DNA from: Achromobacter xylosoxidans | Lineage (GTDB): Bacteria; Pseudomonadota; Gammaproteobacteria; Burkholderiales; Burkholderiaceae_B | Direction of reading: 5' to 3' | Assembly: GCF_002192695.1 (NCBI RefSeq) | Contig: NZ_MTLG01000110.1 | Span: forward strand, 186,001 to 250,000 | DNA length: 64,000 nucleotides | Shown here: piece by piece, positions 1-8,201 of the stretch | How the letters are laid out: each line of letters begins with the position of its first letter | How positions within the stretch are numbered: the stretch's first letter is position 1 | Program-made: the position numbers and the translations under genes | The notes under the pieces: generated by a model | What the model saw: the letters and a program-made list of their open reading frames with translations, nothing else | Told to the model about the DNA's origin: nothing | The model's database searches: none

Positions 1-325
1 TAACTTCGGCAGGTAAGTCAGGACCACAAACAAAATACTCTAGATGTTTGAGAAAGTGCGGGTGTCTCAGTATCTCGTCACCCGATGTTCCGTTCTTCTC
101 GAAAATTTCTTGACGCGACTTTCCCCGCCCGCTTGAGTTGAGTTTCGGATTAGTAAAATAGGCAATTCTTACCTCAGGAACCACACCGCGTTCCAGAATG
201 CTTGACGCGAGACCCTCCATAGGCGCCAGCGAGCCCCGCAACTCCTCGTGGTTCCGCCAGTCAAAACGAATCTTTAGGAATAGAGCTTGCTCGTCGGACG
301 TAAGTGCGATGTCCGGATTTCTCAT
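1..325 (-). CDS. unknown protein, 3' part beyond window edge
   Basis: An open frame starts at ATG 325 on the minus strand and runs without a stop for 108 codons off the left edge. The protein begins MRNPDIALTSDEQALFLKIR and contains FDWRNHEELRG and a C-terminal stretch with FVCGPDLPAEV. I recognise no family. It sits 66 bp downstream of the HEPN-like gene on the same strand, so it is probably the fourth gene of the DUF4297-HerA operon. The composition is as AT-rich as those neighbours and unlike the rest of the window. The length of the full protein is unknown. Confidence that it is coding rests on the open frame, the operon position and ordinary codon content, not on homology. Confidence 0.55.
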   Translation of the reverse strand, partial: MRNPDIALTSDEQALFLKIRFDWRNHEELRGSLAPMEGLASSILERGVVPEVRIAYFTNPKLNSSGRGKSRQEIFEKNGTSGDEILRHPHFLKHLEYFVCGPDLPAEV

Positions 326-391
326 ATTTAGCCTCATAGACCTAGTCGCCGAATCCTTGGATCCGGTGAACCGTTTGCTGTGGCCGGCCAG

Positions 392-934
392 TTACGCGGC
401 CGGGTTGAATGAACGGACTTCTGCGAACGCTTCCATGAATAGTTCTTGCAGGTGCTTAGGGGGCACAGACAAAAAGGCACAAGCCACGGCAGCAAAACCT
501 TCGATCACCTCAATCTGTGATTCGAATTTTACGTTAGGTCTGGCATGCCTCAAGACCTCATAGATTGCGCTCAGATTGTGATTCTCGACTGAGTGATCAA
601 TCTTGTGGCCGAATTTATTTCGAATCGTATTCAACTGAATGATTCCAGGCCTTACAAATGCCGCACTGGAGCGTCTCGATGGAAGCAGCTTCGCCTTCTG
701 CGCGAATGTAAGTCGCAGATCATCGAATTCCTCTATTTGGTAGAAACTCGTCAGGAACTGGTCGAGGAAATTTTCGATCACCAGGTGCGCACGAAGAATC
801 CGTCCGATGGGTTCATGATCGATGGCCAGCAACTTAAGGAATCGTTCGTTATGGGAGTTGAAATCAGCCTCAATTTCCCGCCAATATGGTTGAAGTGTGG
901 CAACAGCTTTTTCGATTCCTTCAATGTCATTCAT
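392..934 (-). CDS. HEPN-domain-like protein (possible RNase or toxin component)
   Basis: A 180-residue all-helical-looking protein. A helix with HLVIENFLDQF at residues 50-60 is followed by LTFAQKAKLL near 76-84 and then TIRNKFGH at 103-110. Arg105 and His110 form an Rx4H motif, which in HEPN proteins marks the RNase active site. The spacing of these elements matches the DUF4145/MAE_28990 type of HEPN protein, by recollection of the family pattern. It starts 71 bp after the HerA stop on the same strand and ends 66 bp before the next gene. HEPN proteins are frequent in antiphage loci, which suits this context. RNase activity and a toxic role are inferred. It could also be a structural HEPN without activity. 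Confidence 0.6.
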   Translation of the reverse strand: MNDIEGIEKAVATLQPYWREIEADFNSHNERFLKLLAIDHEPIGRILRAHLVIENFLDQFLTSFYQIEEFDDLRLTFAQKAKLLPSRRSSAAFVRPGIIQLNTIRNKFGHKIDHSVENHNLSAIYEVLRHARPNVKFESQIEVIEGFAAVACAFLSVPPKHLQELFMEAFAEVRSFNPAA

Positions 935-1005
935 AACGCATGCCTCATGCCATCCATGTTCACTTAGAGCTCACAACCGAAAATGTTTTAGATGGGGCCA
1001 GAGGC

Positions 1006-2775
1006 TCACTCCTTTAGCCAGGTCTTCTTAATTCCGGAGAAATCAAGACTCTTCCATTCCTCTTTCCAAAGCTGATAATAAGGAATGTCGGTAGACGACG
1101 GGGCAGGGCTGCAGCGAGCAACCTTGACAAGCGACGGCATAACCACGGCTTCACCAATGAGTAAAGCCTCTCCTGCTCCCAGGGTAGGAAGCTTGTCGCA
1201 AAGATTGCCGAGAGTGTCGGGAAGCAGGCGCGAAACGTAACTCTGGTCGCTGGGATTGGTAAGCCGCATCGCTAAAAAGTTACTACATTGAGAAAAGATA
1301 GTCTCGGATATCTCGGACGGCCGCTGACTTGAAAGCAGCAAAGTAACTCCGTATTTTCGACCCTCTTTGGCGATGCGCTCAATCGAGAATTTCGCGGAGC
1401 GGAACCGCGCAAGGTCGCTATTGGGCACGTACTTGTGAGCTTCCTCGTAGACGAGGAGGAGCGGCACATCAGTGTTGATCGTCTCCTTCGCCCGGGTTCT
1501 CATCACCTTATAGTGATACGCGTACTCGAACAGGATGCGCGAGATCAGCGACACGGTAATGCTGAGCACTTCGAACGGCACGCCACTTAGGTCCACGATG
1601 GTGACGTTCGACTGCTTGTCGCCGTAACCGATAAGGCTTTTGAGGGTGCTCTCGAGTGTGGCCGTGTCCGCGGCCGGGCCGAAGAGGAATTCGAGCCTGT
1701 CCTGCCCTACCTTCGATTCGAATCGCGTGAAGAACTTGTCAAGCGACTTGTCGGCGTAGCTGCCGGCGGTGATGTTCTGGTTTTTTGTAGGATGGAATTC
1801 GAGTCGACCTGCAAAGTACTTGTCGAGCCTCTGGTCCGCACTTAATTGCAGCCCGTGGGATGGTTCCGTCTTGCCATCGGAGGGCAGGACGTAACTGGGG
1901 TCCACCACCATATACCGCGACTCGTTCTTCGAATTTACCGTCTCGTTCTTGACGTTGTATAGCGCGTTCAGGACCTCATGGATATCGAATTTCAACGGAC
2001 TGTCATAGAAAACGAATTTTGAAGTGGGATTGTGCCGCTTCTTGTTCTCCGTGACGAGTTGGCGAAAAACGGCCGATTGATTGTAGTTGTCGCGCTCACC
2101 CGTATCCAGCAGCACTTCCTCCAACTCCTCGCTGTTGAGCAGCCAGTAGGGTAGGGTTAGTGTGCTCGCGTCCAGAAAGTTCGCATCGGGAAACGCGGTC
2201 CTGTACTCGGAATGGATATCAAAGATGACGACGTGAGAATTGTTCAGGGAATACTCGGCATTCTTCGAGCCAATCGCTGTTTGAATAATCTTCGCGATTG
2301 TGTGGGACTTGCCGGCGCCCGTGGATCCAACTACGGCGATGTGCTTGTTGAAGAAGCGGTCTCCGTCAACCGGCACGTTGATCTCTTCATTGGACACCAG
2401 CGCGCTGAAGACAAACTTTTGGGACGGTACGACGGAGTCTTCAAATATCTTCTTAATATCGTCTTCCGTCGCCGGCATCACGCCGGTTGGAGGAATAGTC
2501 AGCGTGTCGCCGCCTCGGATAAATTTGCCGTCCGCGATGATCCCCAACGGCATCGCTTCGATGACGTGGCGACGCTCGGCCTTGTCGTTCACCTCGATAC
2601 AGAAGTTCTCAATGATTGCAATGAGCGCGCAATCCTCGCTGTCGGTAATGCGCAGATAGGAACCCACCTTGAGACTCTTCTCATTGGAGAACGAGGCGAT
2701 ATTGCCTACGGAGACTTTCACCTTGTCTGGAAAGACCGCAATAACTTCTGCCTTGATGTCGTTGGAGTCGCTCAT
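1006..2775 (-). CDS. herA: HerA-type AAA+ ATPase of an antiphage system
   Basis: A 589-residue P-loop ATPase of the HerA/FtsK superfamily. The N-terminal 100 or so residues look like a HAS-barrel. Walker A is GSTGAGKS at about residues 150-157. Walker B is LLLVYEEAHKY near 440, followed by a sensor/arginine-finger segment with SSQRPSEI. Bacterial stand-alone HerA proteins form hexamers that work with a nuclease partner. Here the start codon overlaps the stop of the upstream DUF4297 gene by 4 bp (ATGA), implying coupled translation and a stoichiometric complex. DUF4297-HerA pairs are an experimentally established antiphage system. The gene is AT-richer than the window as a whole, which suggests horizontal gain. 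Confidence 0.85.
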   Translation of the reverse strand: MSDSNDIKAEVIAVFPDKVKVSVGNIASFSNEKSLKVGSYLRITDSEDCALIAIIENFCIEVNDKAERRHVIEAMPLGIIADGKFIRGGDTLTIPPTGVMPATEDDIKKIFEDSVVPSQKFVFSALVSNEEINVPVDGDRFFNKHIAVVGSTGAGKSHTIAKIIQTAIGSKNAEYSLNNSHVVIFDIHSEYRTAFPDANFLDASTLTLPYWLLNSEELEEVLLDTGERDNYNQSAVFRQLVTENKKRHNPTSKFVFYDSPLKFDIHEVLNALYNVKNETVNSKNESRYMVVDPSYVLPSDGKTEPSHGLQLSADQRLDKYFAGRLEFHPTKNQNITAGSYADKSLDKFFTRFESKVGQDRLEFLFGPAADTATLESTLKSLIGYGDKQSNVTIVDLSGVPFEVLSITVSLISRILFEYAYHYKVMRTRAKETINTDVPLLLVYEEAHKYVPNSDLARFRSAKFSIERIAKEGRKYGVTLLLSSQRPSEISETIFSQCSNFLAMRLTNPSDQSYVSRLLPDTLGNLCDKLPTLGAGEALLIGEAVVMPSLVKVARCSPAPSSTDIPYYQLWKEEWKSLDFSGIKKTWLKE

Positions 2776-4025
2776 GCCTGCATAACCTCCTGAAGCATAT
2801 AGGAATTACTACACTTGATCGCATGGGCGATCTTGTTTTTGGGGATGTTCGCGCTGTCCAGCGGCGTCGTCTTGTAGAAATCGTATATCTCGACGACAGA
2901 ACAGCCGACAGCCGCTATGGTGAATGCCAACTGATCTTCACTGGGCACAAATTTGATCCGCCAGAGTTGTTCCCTAGTGGGATCCAACGCAAGTGTTGTA
3001 GCCGAGAAATCCGCGCCAAGGAACTTATACCCGTCGTTAAAGTCGACTCCTTGGCCCGAAAGGCTCCTTTTGAGTTCCGCTAGTTCGGCAGTCGTTACCC
3101 CCCGTAGCAACACGTAGGGGCAGAACCGGTCCGTCGATGGGGTCCTCACGAGTTCCTTGTGGGAGAAGAAGTTGCCCATTCGAACCAGCATCTCCGTGGC
3201 CTTGTTGACGTCGTATTCGTCAAACAGATCAATAATGAAGAATCTGGAAGCCTTCGGAATTTTCGTTCGACCGAAATGGAAGTGCTTTCGCCGTATCGAT
3301 CGTGCATAGTGTACGGAGCCAAACTTTTGCAGCAGCCAGGCGTTGAACACAACATCCTTGCGATTGACCTCCCGGAGGAACCGTTCCTTATCGATCTTTC
3401 GCTTCGACTCGTCGGCCTGAATCGCGAGACCTTGGATCACATTGATCGCGCTCGGATAGTAGAAGACCAGTGCATCGACGTCGCTGCATCCAGGGATGGC
3501 CGATTTCAGCAACTCAAGCAGCTTTGTTTGCTGGTCATCGTATGAGAGCGCATTTACATCAATATCAAGCAGTGTTAGAAAGGCTGCGAGCTGTGGCCCA
3601 GTGACCCCGAGTTCGTCGTGGACCTTGTATTCCACCTTGCCCCGATCGTCCTTGCCGTCCTTCTTGTACGTTAAGAAATTCGCCTTTAGAAAGTCTTCAG
3701 TGAAGGGGAGCGTAAGCTTGTTTTGACCGCTCTTATAGTGCCCGTAGAGCCGATATTTGAAGGCCTGACCACTAGGACATCCAGCTGCGTGGTAATGCCG
3801 CAGCATGTGAATTACCGCCTCCTTGATCAGGGAGTGGTTGTATTCCGATCCTTCGTAATACTTGCACTGGACGTAGGCACTATCATTCCCATCGTCAAGA
3901 TCGATATCTTCGATCCCCTCCACTGTCACACTCGCGTGCTTCGAGCCTTCCAACAATCGCGTGATCGTCTGGTCGAACTGGTAGAAATAACCCTTGATGG
4001 TCGCTGTGGCGCTGCGGTCGATCAT
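2772..4025 (-). CDS. DUF4297/Cap4-like PD-(D/E)xK nuclease of the HerA system
   Basis: A 417-residue protein. The N-terminus has GYFYQFDQTITRLLEG, then VEGIEDIDL at 35-43 and YVQCKYYEG at 51-59. The E-D ... Q-x-K arrangement (Glu39, Asp40, Gln53, Lys55) is the catalytic signature of the DUF4297/Cap4 restriction-endonuclease fold. The remaining 300 residues are unrecognised and probably serve assembly and sensing. It is the first gene of the minus-strand operon, with an AAGGA Shine-Dalgarno element a few bases before ATG 4025, and overlaps the HerA gene by 4 bp. By analogy to characterised DUF4297-HerA systems it should cut DNA when assembled with HerA during infection. The nuclease role is inferred from motif and partner. 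Confidence 0.8.
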   Translation of the reverse strand: MIDRSATATIKGYFYQFDQTITRLLEGSKHASVTVEGIEDIDLDDGNDSAYVQCKYYEGSEYNHSLIKEAVIHMLRHYHAAGCPSGQAFKYRLYGHYKSGQNKLTLPFTEDFLKANFLTYKKDGKDDRGKVEYKVHDELGVTGPQLAAFLTLLDIDVNALSYDDQQTKLLELLKSAIPGCSDVDALVFYYPSAINVIQGLAIQADESKRKIDKERFLREVNRKDVVFNAWLLQKFGSVHYARSIRRKHFHFGRTKIPKASRFFIIDLFDEYDVNKATEMLVRMGNFFSHKELVRTPSTDRFCPYVLLRGVTTAELAELKRSLSGQGVDFNDGYKFLGADFSATTLALDPTREQLWRIKFVPSEDQLAFTIAAVGCSVVEIYDFYKTTPLDSANIPKNKIAHAIKCSNSYMLQEVMQA

Positions 4026-4589
4026 GGTGAATCCTTGACACTTATTGAAGCGGTGAGCACGGCAGGGTCCATTGGGTCGGGTTGCTTATGACGGCCCTAC
4101 GGCTTGGCAAAACCTGCGCATGGCGACTGACGATGGGAATTCGTTGCCGCATCGTGGCGTCTTAGGGTAAGCGCCTCGTCGGATCGCGACACTTCATTTC
4201 GTGGCGTGGTCCGGGCCGAAAAACGTGAGCTTCCGACCTCCTTAAGTGCCTTGCCATATGGCCTGCCGTCGCGGCCCAGTGGAGATTGACGTGAGTATAC
4301 TTGTAACATTTTGAATTATTGAGGTTGCTCACGCCGTCTGGGAAAGCATCGGTTCAAGAACCAGGTCGATAGCGACATTTAGGTTCCCACCTAACGATCG
4401 ATCCTATGTGAACCCGCTGAGGGAGCGACCAGCGCGCGATGAGAACACGATCTCAGCCTCTGGGACTTCATCGTAATCCGAGAGAAAATCCGTTCTTGGC
4501 CGAAAGATGCGGCGGCTCATCGCTCGGCTTGTGGATGACCGAAAGGTCAGTAGTCTTGGGGCGCTTTGGATGTGAAGAAACAATGTGGC

Positions 4590-4690
4590 GTCTAAGTTCA
4601 ATGAACTTTCTGGGGAAAACAACTAAGTTCAATGAACCAGGAACACCATAGCGAATGAACCAAATCCTGCTAAGTCTTTGATTTGGTAGG
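4590..4690 (+). repeat. copy 1 of a ~100 bp diverged direct repeat flanking the P450 block
   Basis: This segment aligns without gaps to 12222-12322 at a constant offset of 7632 bp. Shared landmarks at the same spacing are TGAA..TTTCT.GGGAA, TAAGTT (4624 and 12256), GAATG.ACC and TAAGTC..TGATTT (4671 and 12303). Over the best 43 bp I count about 31 identities. It contains two near-palindromes, AAGTTCA-A-TGAACTT at 4594-4608 and a second copy at 4625-4639, spaced 31 bp apart. Paired palindromes like this are typical of recombinase-recognised element ends. I cannot name the family. Confidence 0.6.
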
Positions 4691-4728
4691 CCATCAGTGT
4701 TTGCCTTTCAATGAACTTCGACATCTGT

Positions 4729-4749
4729 CATTGAGTTTGGAACTCAATG
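4729..4749. repeat. perfect 9 bp inverted repeat
   Basis: The arms CATTGAGTT and AACTCAATG are perfectly complementary around a TGG loop. It follows a further TTTCAATGAACTT half-palindrome at about 4707-4718. With 4594-4608 and 4625-4639 it makes a cluster of related TTCAATGAA-type sites within 160 bp. No T-tract follows, so it is not an obvious terminator. A protein-binding site or recombination sub-site is more likely. Confidence 0.45.
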
Positions 4750-5026
4750 TGCCTCAAGAGCCAACACAGGTGTGCGTTTGGACATATAAGCATCGCACTC
4801 ATATGTGGCACTCCGAGTTCAGCTAAGGGGGGCTCGACGTGGGGCACGGTCTTCGAAGACCTGGCGAATTTGAAGCTGGAGAGGTTGAGTCTGGCGAGCG
4901 GCCGTGACCGTCCTTAGAAAGAGGGCATGGGTACACCGTGGAGTAAGCGCTCCGGCGCTTGCCGGAAGATGGCCGGAGACTGATGGTCTTCCACACCCCA
5001 CCCCTCGGATGACGGCGCTTACGTCT

Positions 5027-5050
5027 GGCCGCTTGCGACCCAAAGCGGCC
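5027..5050. repeat. GC-rich hairpin repeat
   Basis: The arms GGCCGCTT and AAGCGGCC are separated by 8 bases. The sequence resembles short dispersed extragenic palindromes seen in proteobacterial intergenic DNA. It lies in the gene-poor junction and has no T-tract. Confidence 0.4.
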
Positions 5051-5505
5051 ATTTACCTTGCGCGCGAAAATCTCCTTCAGAGCTGAAGCTACCTGCTGCG
5101 GGGATAGAGCTGATGCCTAACGTGCTGCCCCAGCGAGCCGCGCGTCGGACGCTCGGTGCCCGCGAGGGCATGGAGGCGGCGAATGCGGCTAAGCCGCGCG
5201 CGACAAGCGGCAGTACGTCCATCCACAGGGCCGACGGCGCCAGCGGTAGCAGGGAAGTTGGCGGCGCAGGATTGCGTCGGTCTCAGCAGCCGGACGTGGC
5301 AAGGGCCGTTCAAGTCGACCAAGCTGACGGTCACTGAGATTACGCTGCTGCAGGCGAGTACGTGGGAATTGAACACCACTTTTAGCTCGACTGGCGCGCC
5401 GCTCTGAGCCTGGCTGATGGAAAGCTCAGGGCGGGCCAGATGAAGCGGAGCTGAGCGAGCTGAGAGGTCAGCTTGGCGCACAAATCTTGTGCAGTTAGCA
5501 TCGGT

Positions 5506-6450
5506 CTACCGTAGCGCGAACGGCCGTCGGTCGCCTGCACGGAACTGCCTCGGTTGCTCGCCGCTGTAGCGCTTGAACGCGATCGAGAACGCCGCTTCAG
5601 ATTGGTAGCCCACCTGCCAGGCAATCCGGCCCACCGACATCGAAGTGTCCACAAGCAGGCGCGCGGCTTCCTGCATTCGGATGCGAGTCATGTAATTGAA
5701 AATGCCCGCGCCCAGCTCCCGTTGCGCCGCGGCGATCAGCCGCGAGCGCGAGGTTCCGGCAGCGCTGGCCAGCATTTCCAACGTCCAAGGCCGGGAAATG
5801 TCGCGGTGGAACTCGCGCAGCGCAAGCGCCACCCTTGAATCGTCGGGCAGCGCTATCCATGCCGGCAGTAACGCCGTGTGCGCAGCGATGTAGTGCCGGA
5901 TCAAGTGGATCACGACCAACTCGGCCTGGCGCAACGCCACGGCGCGAAAACCTGGGCGCTGCGAAGTCAGTTCGTCGCGGATGGATTCGGTCGCGCGGCA
6001 CAGCCACAGCGGCAGTTCGTCGAAGTCCAGTTGCAGCACGTCGGGCAACGCGTCGAACAGCGCCGTGCTCGTGCCCTTGGCCGGCGCCATGCCGGCGTAG
6101 AACGTCGACGTGACGCCCGTATCAGGCGACTCGCCGAACGTGAGCGTACGGAAGCGGTCGGCATTGGCGGGATTGCGCAGATCAACGGGTTGGTTGGGAG
6201 AGGTGTGCAACGCATCCTGGACGATATGTTCCTGGGCGCGCAGGATCAGGCACACGGTCTTGTCGCGCACCGCGTTCTTCTGCCCCGAACGGGTCATGAG
6301 CAGGTTGCAGCCCGCGCCGGTGAACACATATAGCGACACCGGCCAGACGCCGCCGGGCATGTGCACGGCCCATGGGCTGCTTGATTCAGCCTGGCCCGCC
6401 TCGATCTCGGCGAGGCGGCAAGCGTCAAGCGCGGCGCTTATCGGGTCCAT
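5506..6450 (-). CDS. AraC-family transcriptional regulator
   Basis: A 314-residue regulator. The C-terminal third holds two helix-turn-helix units of the AraC type: PWTLEMLASAAGTSRSRLIA, then MSVGRIAWQVGYQSEAAFSIAFKRYSG. The N-terminal part resembles the cupin-like ligand domain common in this family (MPGGVWPVSLYVFTGAGCNL). I start it at ATG 6450 because the frame upstream has no regulator-like sequence and reads as noncoding. It is divergent from the P450 operon that begins at 6741, and the 290 bp between them should hold both promoters. It is the likely activator of the P450 operon, with a pathway substrate as ligand. That role is inferred from position. Confidence 0.85.
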   Translation of the reverse strand: MDPISAALDACRLAEIEAGQAESSSPWAVHMPGGVWPVSLYVFTGAGCNLLMTRSGQKNAVRDKTVCLILRAQEHIVQDALHTSPNQPVDLRNPANADRFRTLTFGESPDTGVTSTFYAGMAPAKGTSTALFDALPDVLQLDFDELPLWLCRATESIRDELTSQRPGFRAVALRQAELVVIHLIRHYIAAHTALLPAWIALPDDSRVALALREFHRDISRPWTLEMLASAAGTSRSRLIAAAQRELGAGIFNYMTRIRMQEAARLLVDTSMSVGRIAWQVGYQSEAAFSIAFKRYSGEQPRQFRAGDRRPFALR

Positions 6451-6740
6451 CTGTGTCTTCCATCCATTTCGACCCTCCGGGGAGGGGCATGTGGCACCAA
6501 TTTTTGCTCGAGGGGCCATGCCGGAAGGTAAACACTGTCGGACGGCCGCGCAATCCGTGAATCCCCGAGCATCCGGACAGCCCCCGCCGGTGGCGCTTTT
6601 GCAAAAGGAAACGGGTCCCTTGCACGGCGGCGCGAAACCATACTCCCACCAGACCAACGCGCAGACGTTCCGAGCACAGGAGACACTAGGCTGGACTCAA
6701 GACGCGCGGCGGATCGTTCACCCATTTCAAGAAGAATGCG

Positions 6741-7961
6741 ATGCGCTCTACCGACCTCCCCGATCTCAAGTCCGCGGCTTTCCTCGCCGACCGATATCCG
6801 ACCTATCGCCGCCTGCAAAGCGACTTTCCTCATTTCGAGATGGACATCAATGGCGAAGAGTGCATCGTCCTGACGCGTTACAGCGATGTGGACGAAGTGC
6901 TGCGCAATCCGCTGGCGACCGTGCAGCAGGCACCCGGCGTGTTTCCCGAGCGCATCGGCCAGGGCGCGGGGGCACGCTTCTATCGGGAGTCGCTACCGAA
7001 CATCGATGCGCCCGACCACACCCGCATCCGCCGCATCGTCACCCCTGCGTTCAATCCCAAGACCGTCGCCAACATGCGCGGCTGGGTGGAAAAGGTCATC
7101 GTCGAGCATTTGGACAGGCTCGAGGGCCAGGATGAAATCGACTTCGTGTCTTCGTTTGCCGACCCGGTGCCCGCGGAAATTGCCTGTCGGTTACTGCACG
7201 TGCCAGTGTCCGACGCCCCAGAGTTGTTCGCGCGCCAGCATGGCCTGAATGCGGTATTGAGCGTATCGGACATCACGCCGGAACGTCTGGCCGAGGCTGA
7301 TGCCTCGGCAGCCTTCTACTACGAGTACATGGATGACGTGCTGGACACGCTCAAGGGCAAACTGCCCGAGGACGACTTCGTCGGCGCACTGATGGCAGCC
7401 GAGGGCGGGGACAACGGCCTGACGCGCTCCGAGCTGGTGACCACGCTGATCGGTTTCCTGGTGGCCAGCTACCACACCACCAAGGTGGCGATGACCAACA
7501 CGGTACTGACCCTGCTGAACCACGATGGCGAACGGGCGCGGCTGGTGGCTCAGCCCGACCTGGCTCGCAACGCCTGGGAAGAGTCGCTGCGCTATGACTC
7601 GCCGGTGCATTTCGTGCACCGCTACGCGTCCGAGCCGCTCACGATCGGCGGCCAGCCCGTCGCGCAGGGCAAGCGGCTATTGCTGGGGCTGCATGCGGCG
7701 AGCCGGGACGAGAACCGCTTCGCGCAGGCCGATCACTACCTTATCGACCGTCCCGACAACCGCCATCTGGCGTTCGCGGGCGGCGGCCATTTCTGCCTGG
7801 GGTCTCAGCTGTCCCGGCTGGAAGGCGACGTGCTGCTGCGCACGATCTTCCAGCGATTTCCCGCCATGCGGCTGACGGAAACGCGCTTCGAGCGCGTGCC
7901 GGACCTGACCTTCCCGATGCTCCTGCGCATGACGGTCTCGCTCCGCGCCGGGCAAGGTTGA
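6741..7961 (+). CDS. cytochrome P450
   Basis: A 406-residue soluble class I-size P450. The heme-binding loop FAGGGHFCLG has the thiolate at Cys352, the K-helix ExxR is EESLR (Glu281-Arg284), and the C-helix has DAPDHTRIRR. The oxygen-activation region of the I-helix reads ASYHTT (242-247), so the usual acidic residue before the conserved Thr is His245. That should change proton delivery and possibly the chemistry. It is the first gene of the operon and is followed 6 bp later by a ferredoxin. The substrate is unknown; the context points to a small hydrophobic, possibly aromatic or terpenoid, growth substrate. Confidence 0.93.
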   Translation: MRSTDLPDLKSAAFLADRYPTYRRLQSDFPHFEMDINGEECIVLTRYSDVDEVLRNPLATVQQAPGVFPERIGQGAGARFYRESLPNIDAPDHTRIRRIVTPAFNPKTVANMRGWVEKVIVEHLDRLEGQDEIDFVSSFADPVPAEIACRLLHVPVSDAPELFARQHGLNAVLSVSDITPERLAEADASAAFYYEYMDDVLDTLKGKLPEDDFVGALMAAEGGDNGLTRSELVTTLIGFLVASYHTTKVAMTNTVLTLLNHDGERARLVAQPDLARNAWEESLRYDSPVHFVHRYASEPLTIGGQPVAQGKRLLLGLHAASRDENRFAQADHYLIDRPDNRHLAFAGGGHFCLGSQLSRLEGDVLLRTIFQRFPAMRLTETRFERVPDLTFPMLLRMTVSLRAGQG

Positions 7962-7967
7962 ACGGCC

Positions 7968-8201
7968 ATGAGTCAAATCACTGTCCAGATCCTGAACGGC
8001 ATGTGTTGCGGCTTCGGCAACTGCGCGGCGCTGTGCCCCCAGGTCTTCGCGCTCGACTACGACACGAACCGGACGCGAATCGTGCCTGACGCGCCGCTGG
8101 CCGACTATGCGGCGGCGATCTCGCAGGCCGCCAGCGAGTGTCCGACACAGGCCATTTTCTTCAGCGCGTCCGACGATCCAGCGCGGGCTTCGCATGGTTG
8201 A
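7968..8201 (+). CDS. small P450-type ferredoxin, 3Fe-4S or 4Fe-4S
   Basis: A 77-residue ferredoxin. The cluster motif is C13-C-G-F-G-N-C19-A-A-L-C23-P, with a distal ECPTQAI. Typical P450-linked 3Fe-4S ferredoxins use the Cys at positions 13 and 19 plus the distal Cys, with a non-Cys residue at position 16, as here (Phe). Cys14 and Cys23 are additional. It lies between the P450 and the reductase, overlaps the reductase start by 8 bp, and is the probable immediate electron donor to the P450. Confidence 0.9.
   Translation: MSQITVQILNGMCCGFGNCAALCPQVFALDYDTNRTRIVPDAPLADYAAAISQAASECPTQAIFFSASDDPARASHG

Larger units (their letters stand above)
4026..5505. other. 1.5 kb gene-poor junction region
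   Basis: No frame here looks like a real gene. Frames of 70-130 codons exist on both strands but lack ribosome sites, coding bias and recognisable motifs. The stretch carries the palindromic repeats at 4594-4749, the copy of the sequence shared with 12222-12322, and a GC-rich hairpin at 5027-5050. The base composition changes from AT-rich on the left to GC-rich on the right at roughly 4760-4800. The best reading is a scar between a defence island and a catabolic block, with remains of mobile DNA. Confidence 0.5.

Noticed and set aside
2772..4025. DUF4297 gene considered as a CBASS effector (Cap4)
   Set aside because: No cyclase (CD-NTase) gene is present in the window next to it; the HerA overlap fits the DUF4297-HerA system better. 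A cyclase beyond the left edge cannot be excluded.
4097..4622. Two short minus-strand frames near the defence operon
   Set aside because: Both are about 70 codons, lack ribosome sites, and sit in sequence that looks intergenic; the second overlaps the palindromic repeats.
5089..5481. 130-codon frame on the minus strand in the junction region
   Set aside because: It has some protein-like text but no ribosome site or motif, and an equally open frame lies on the other strand.
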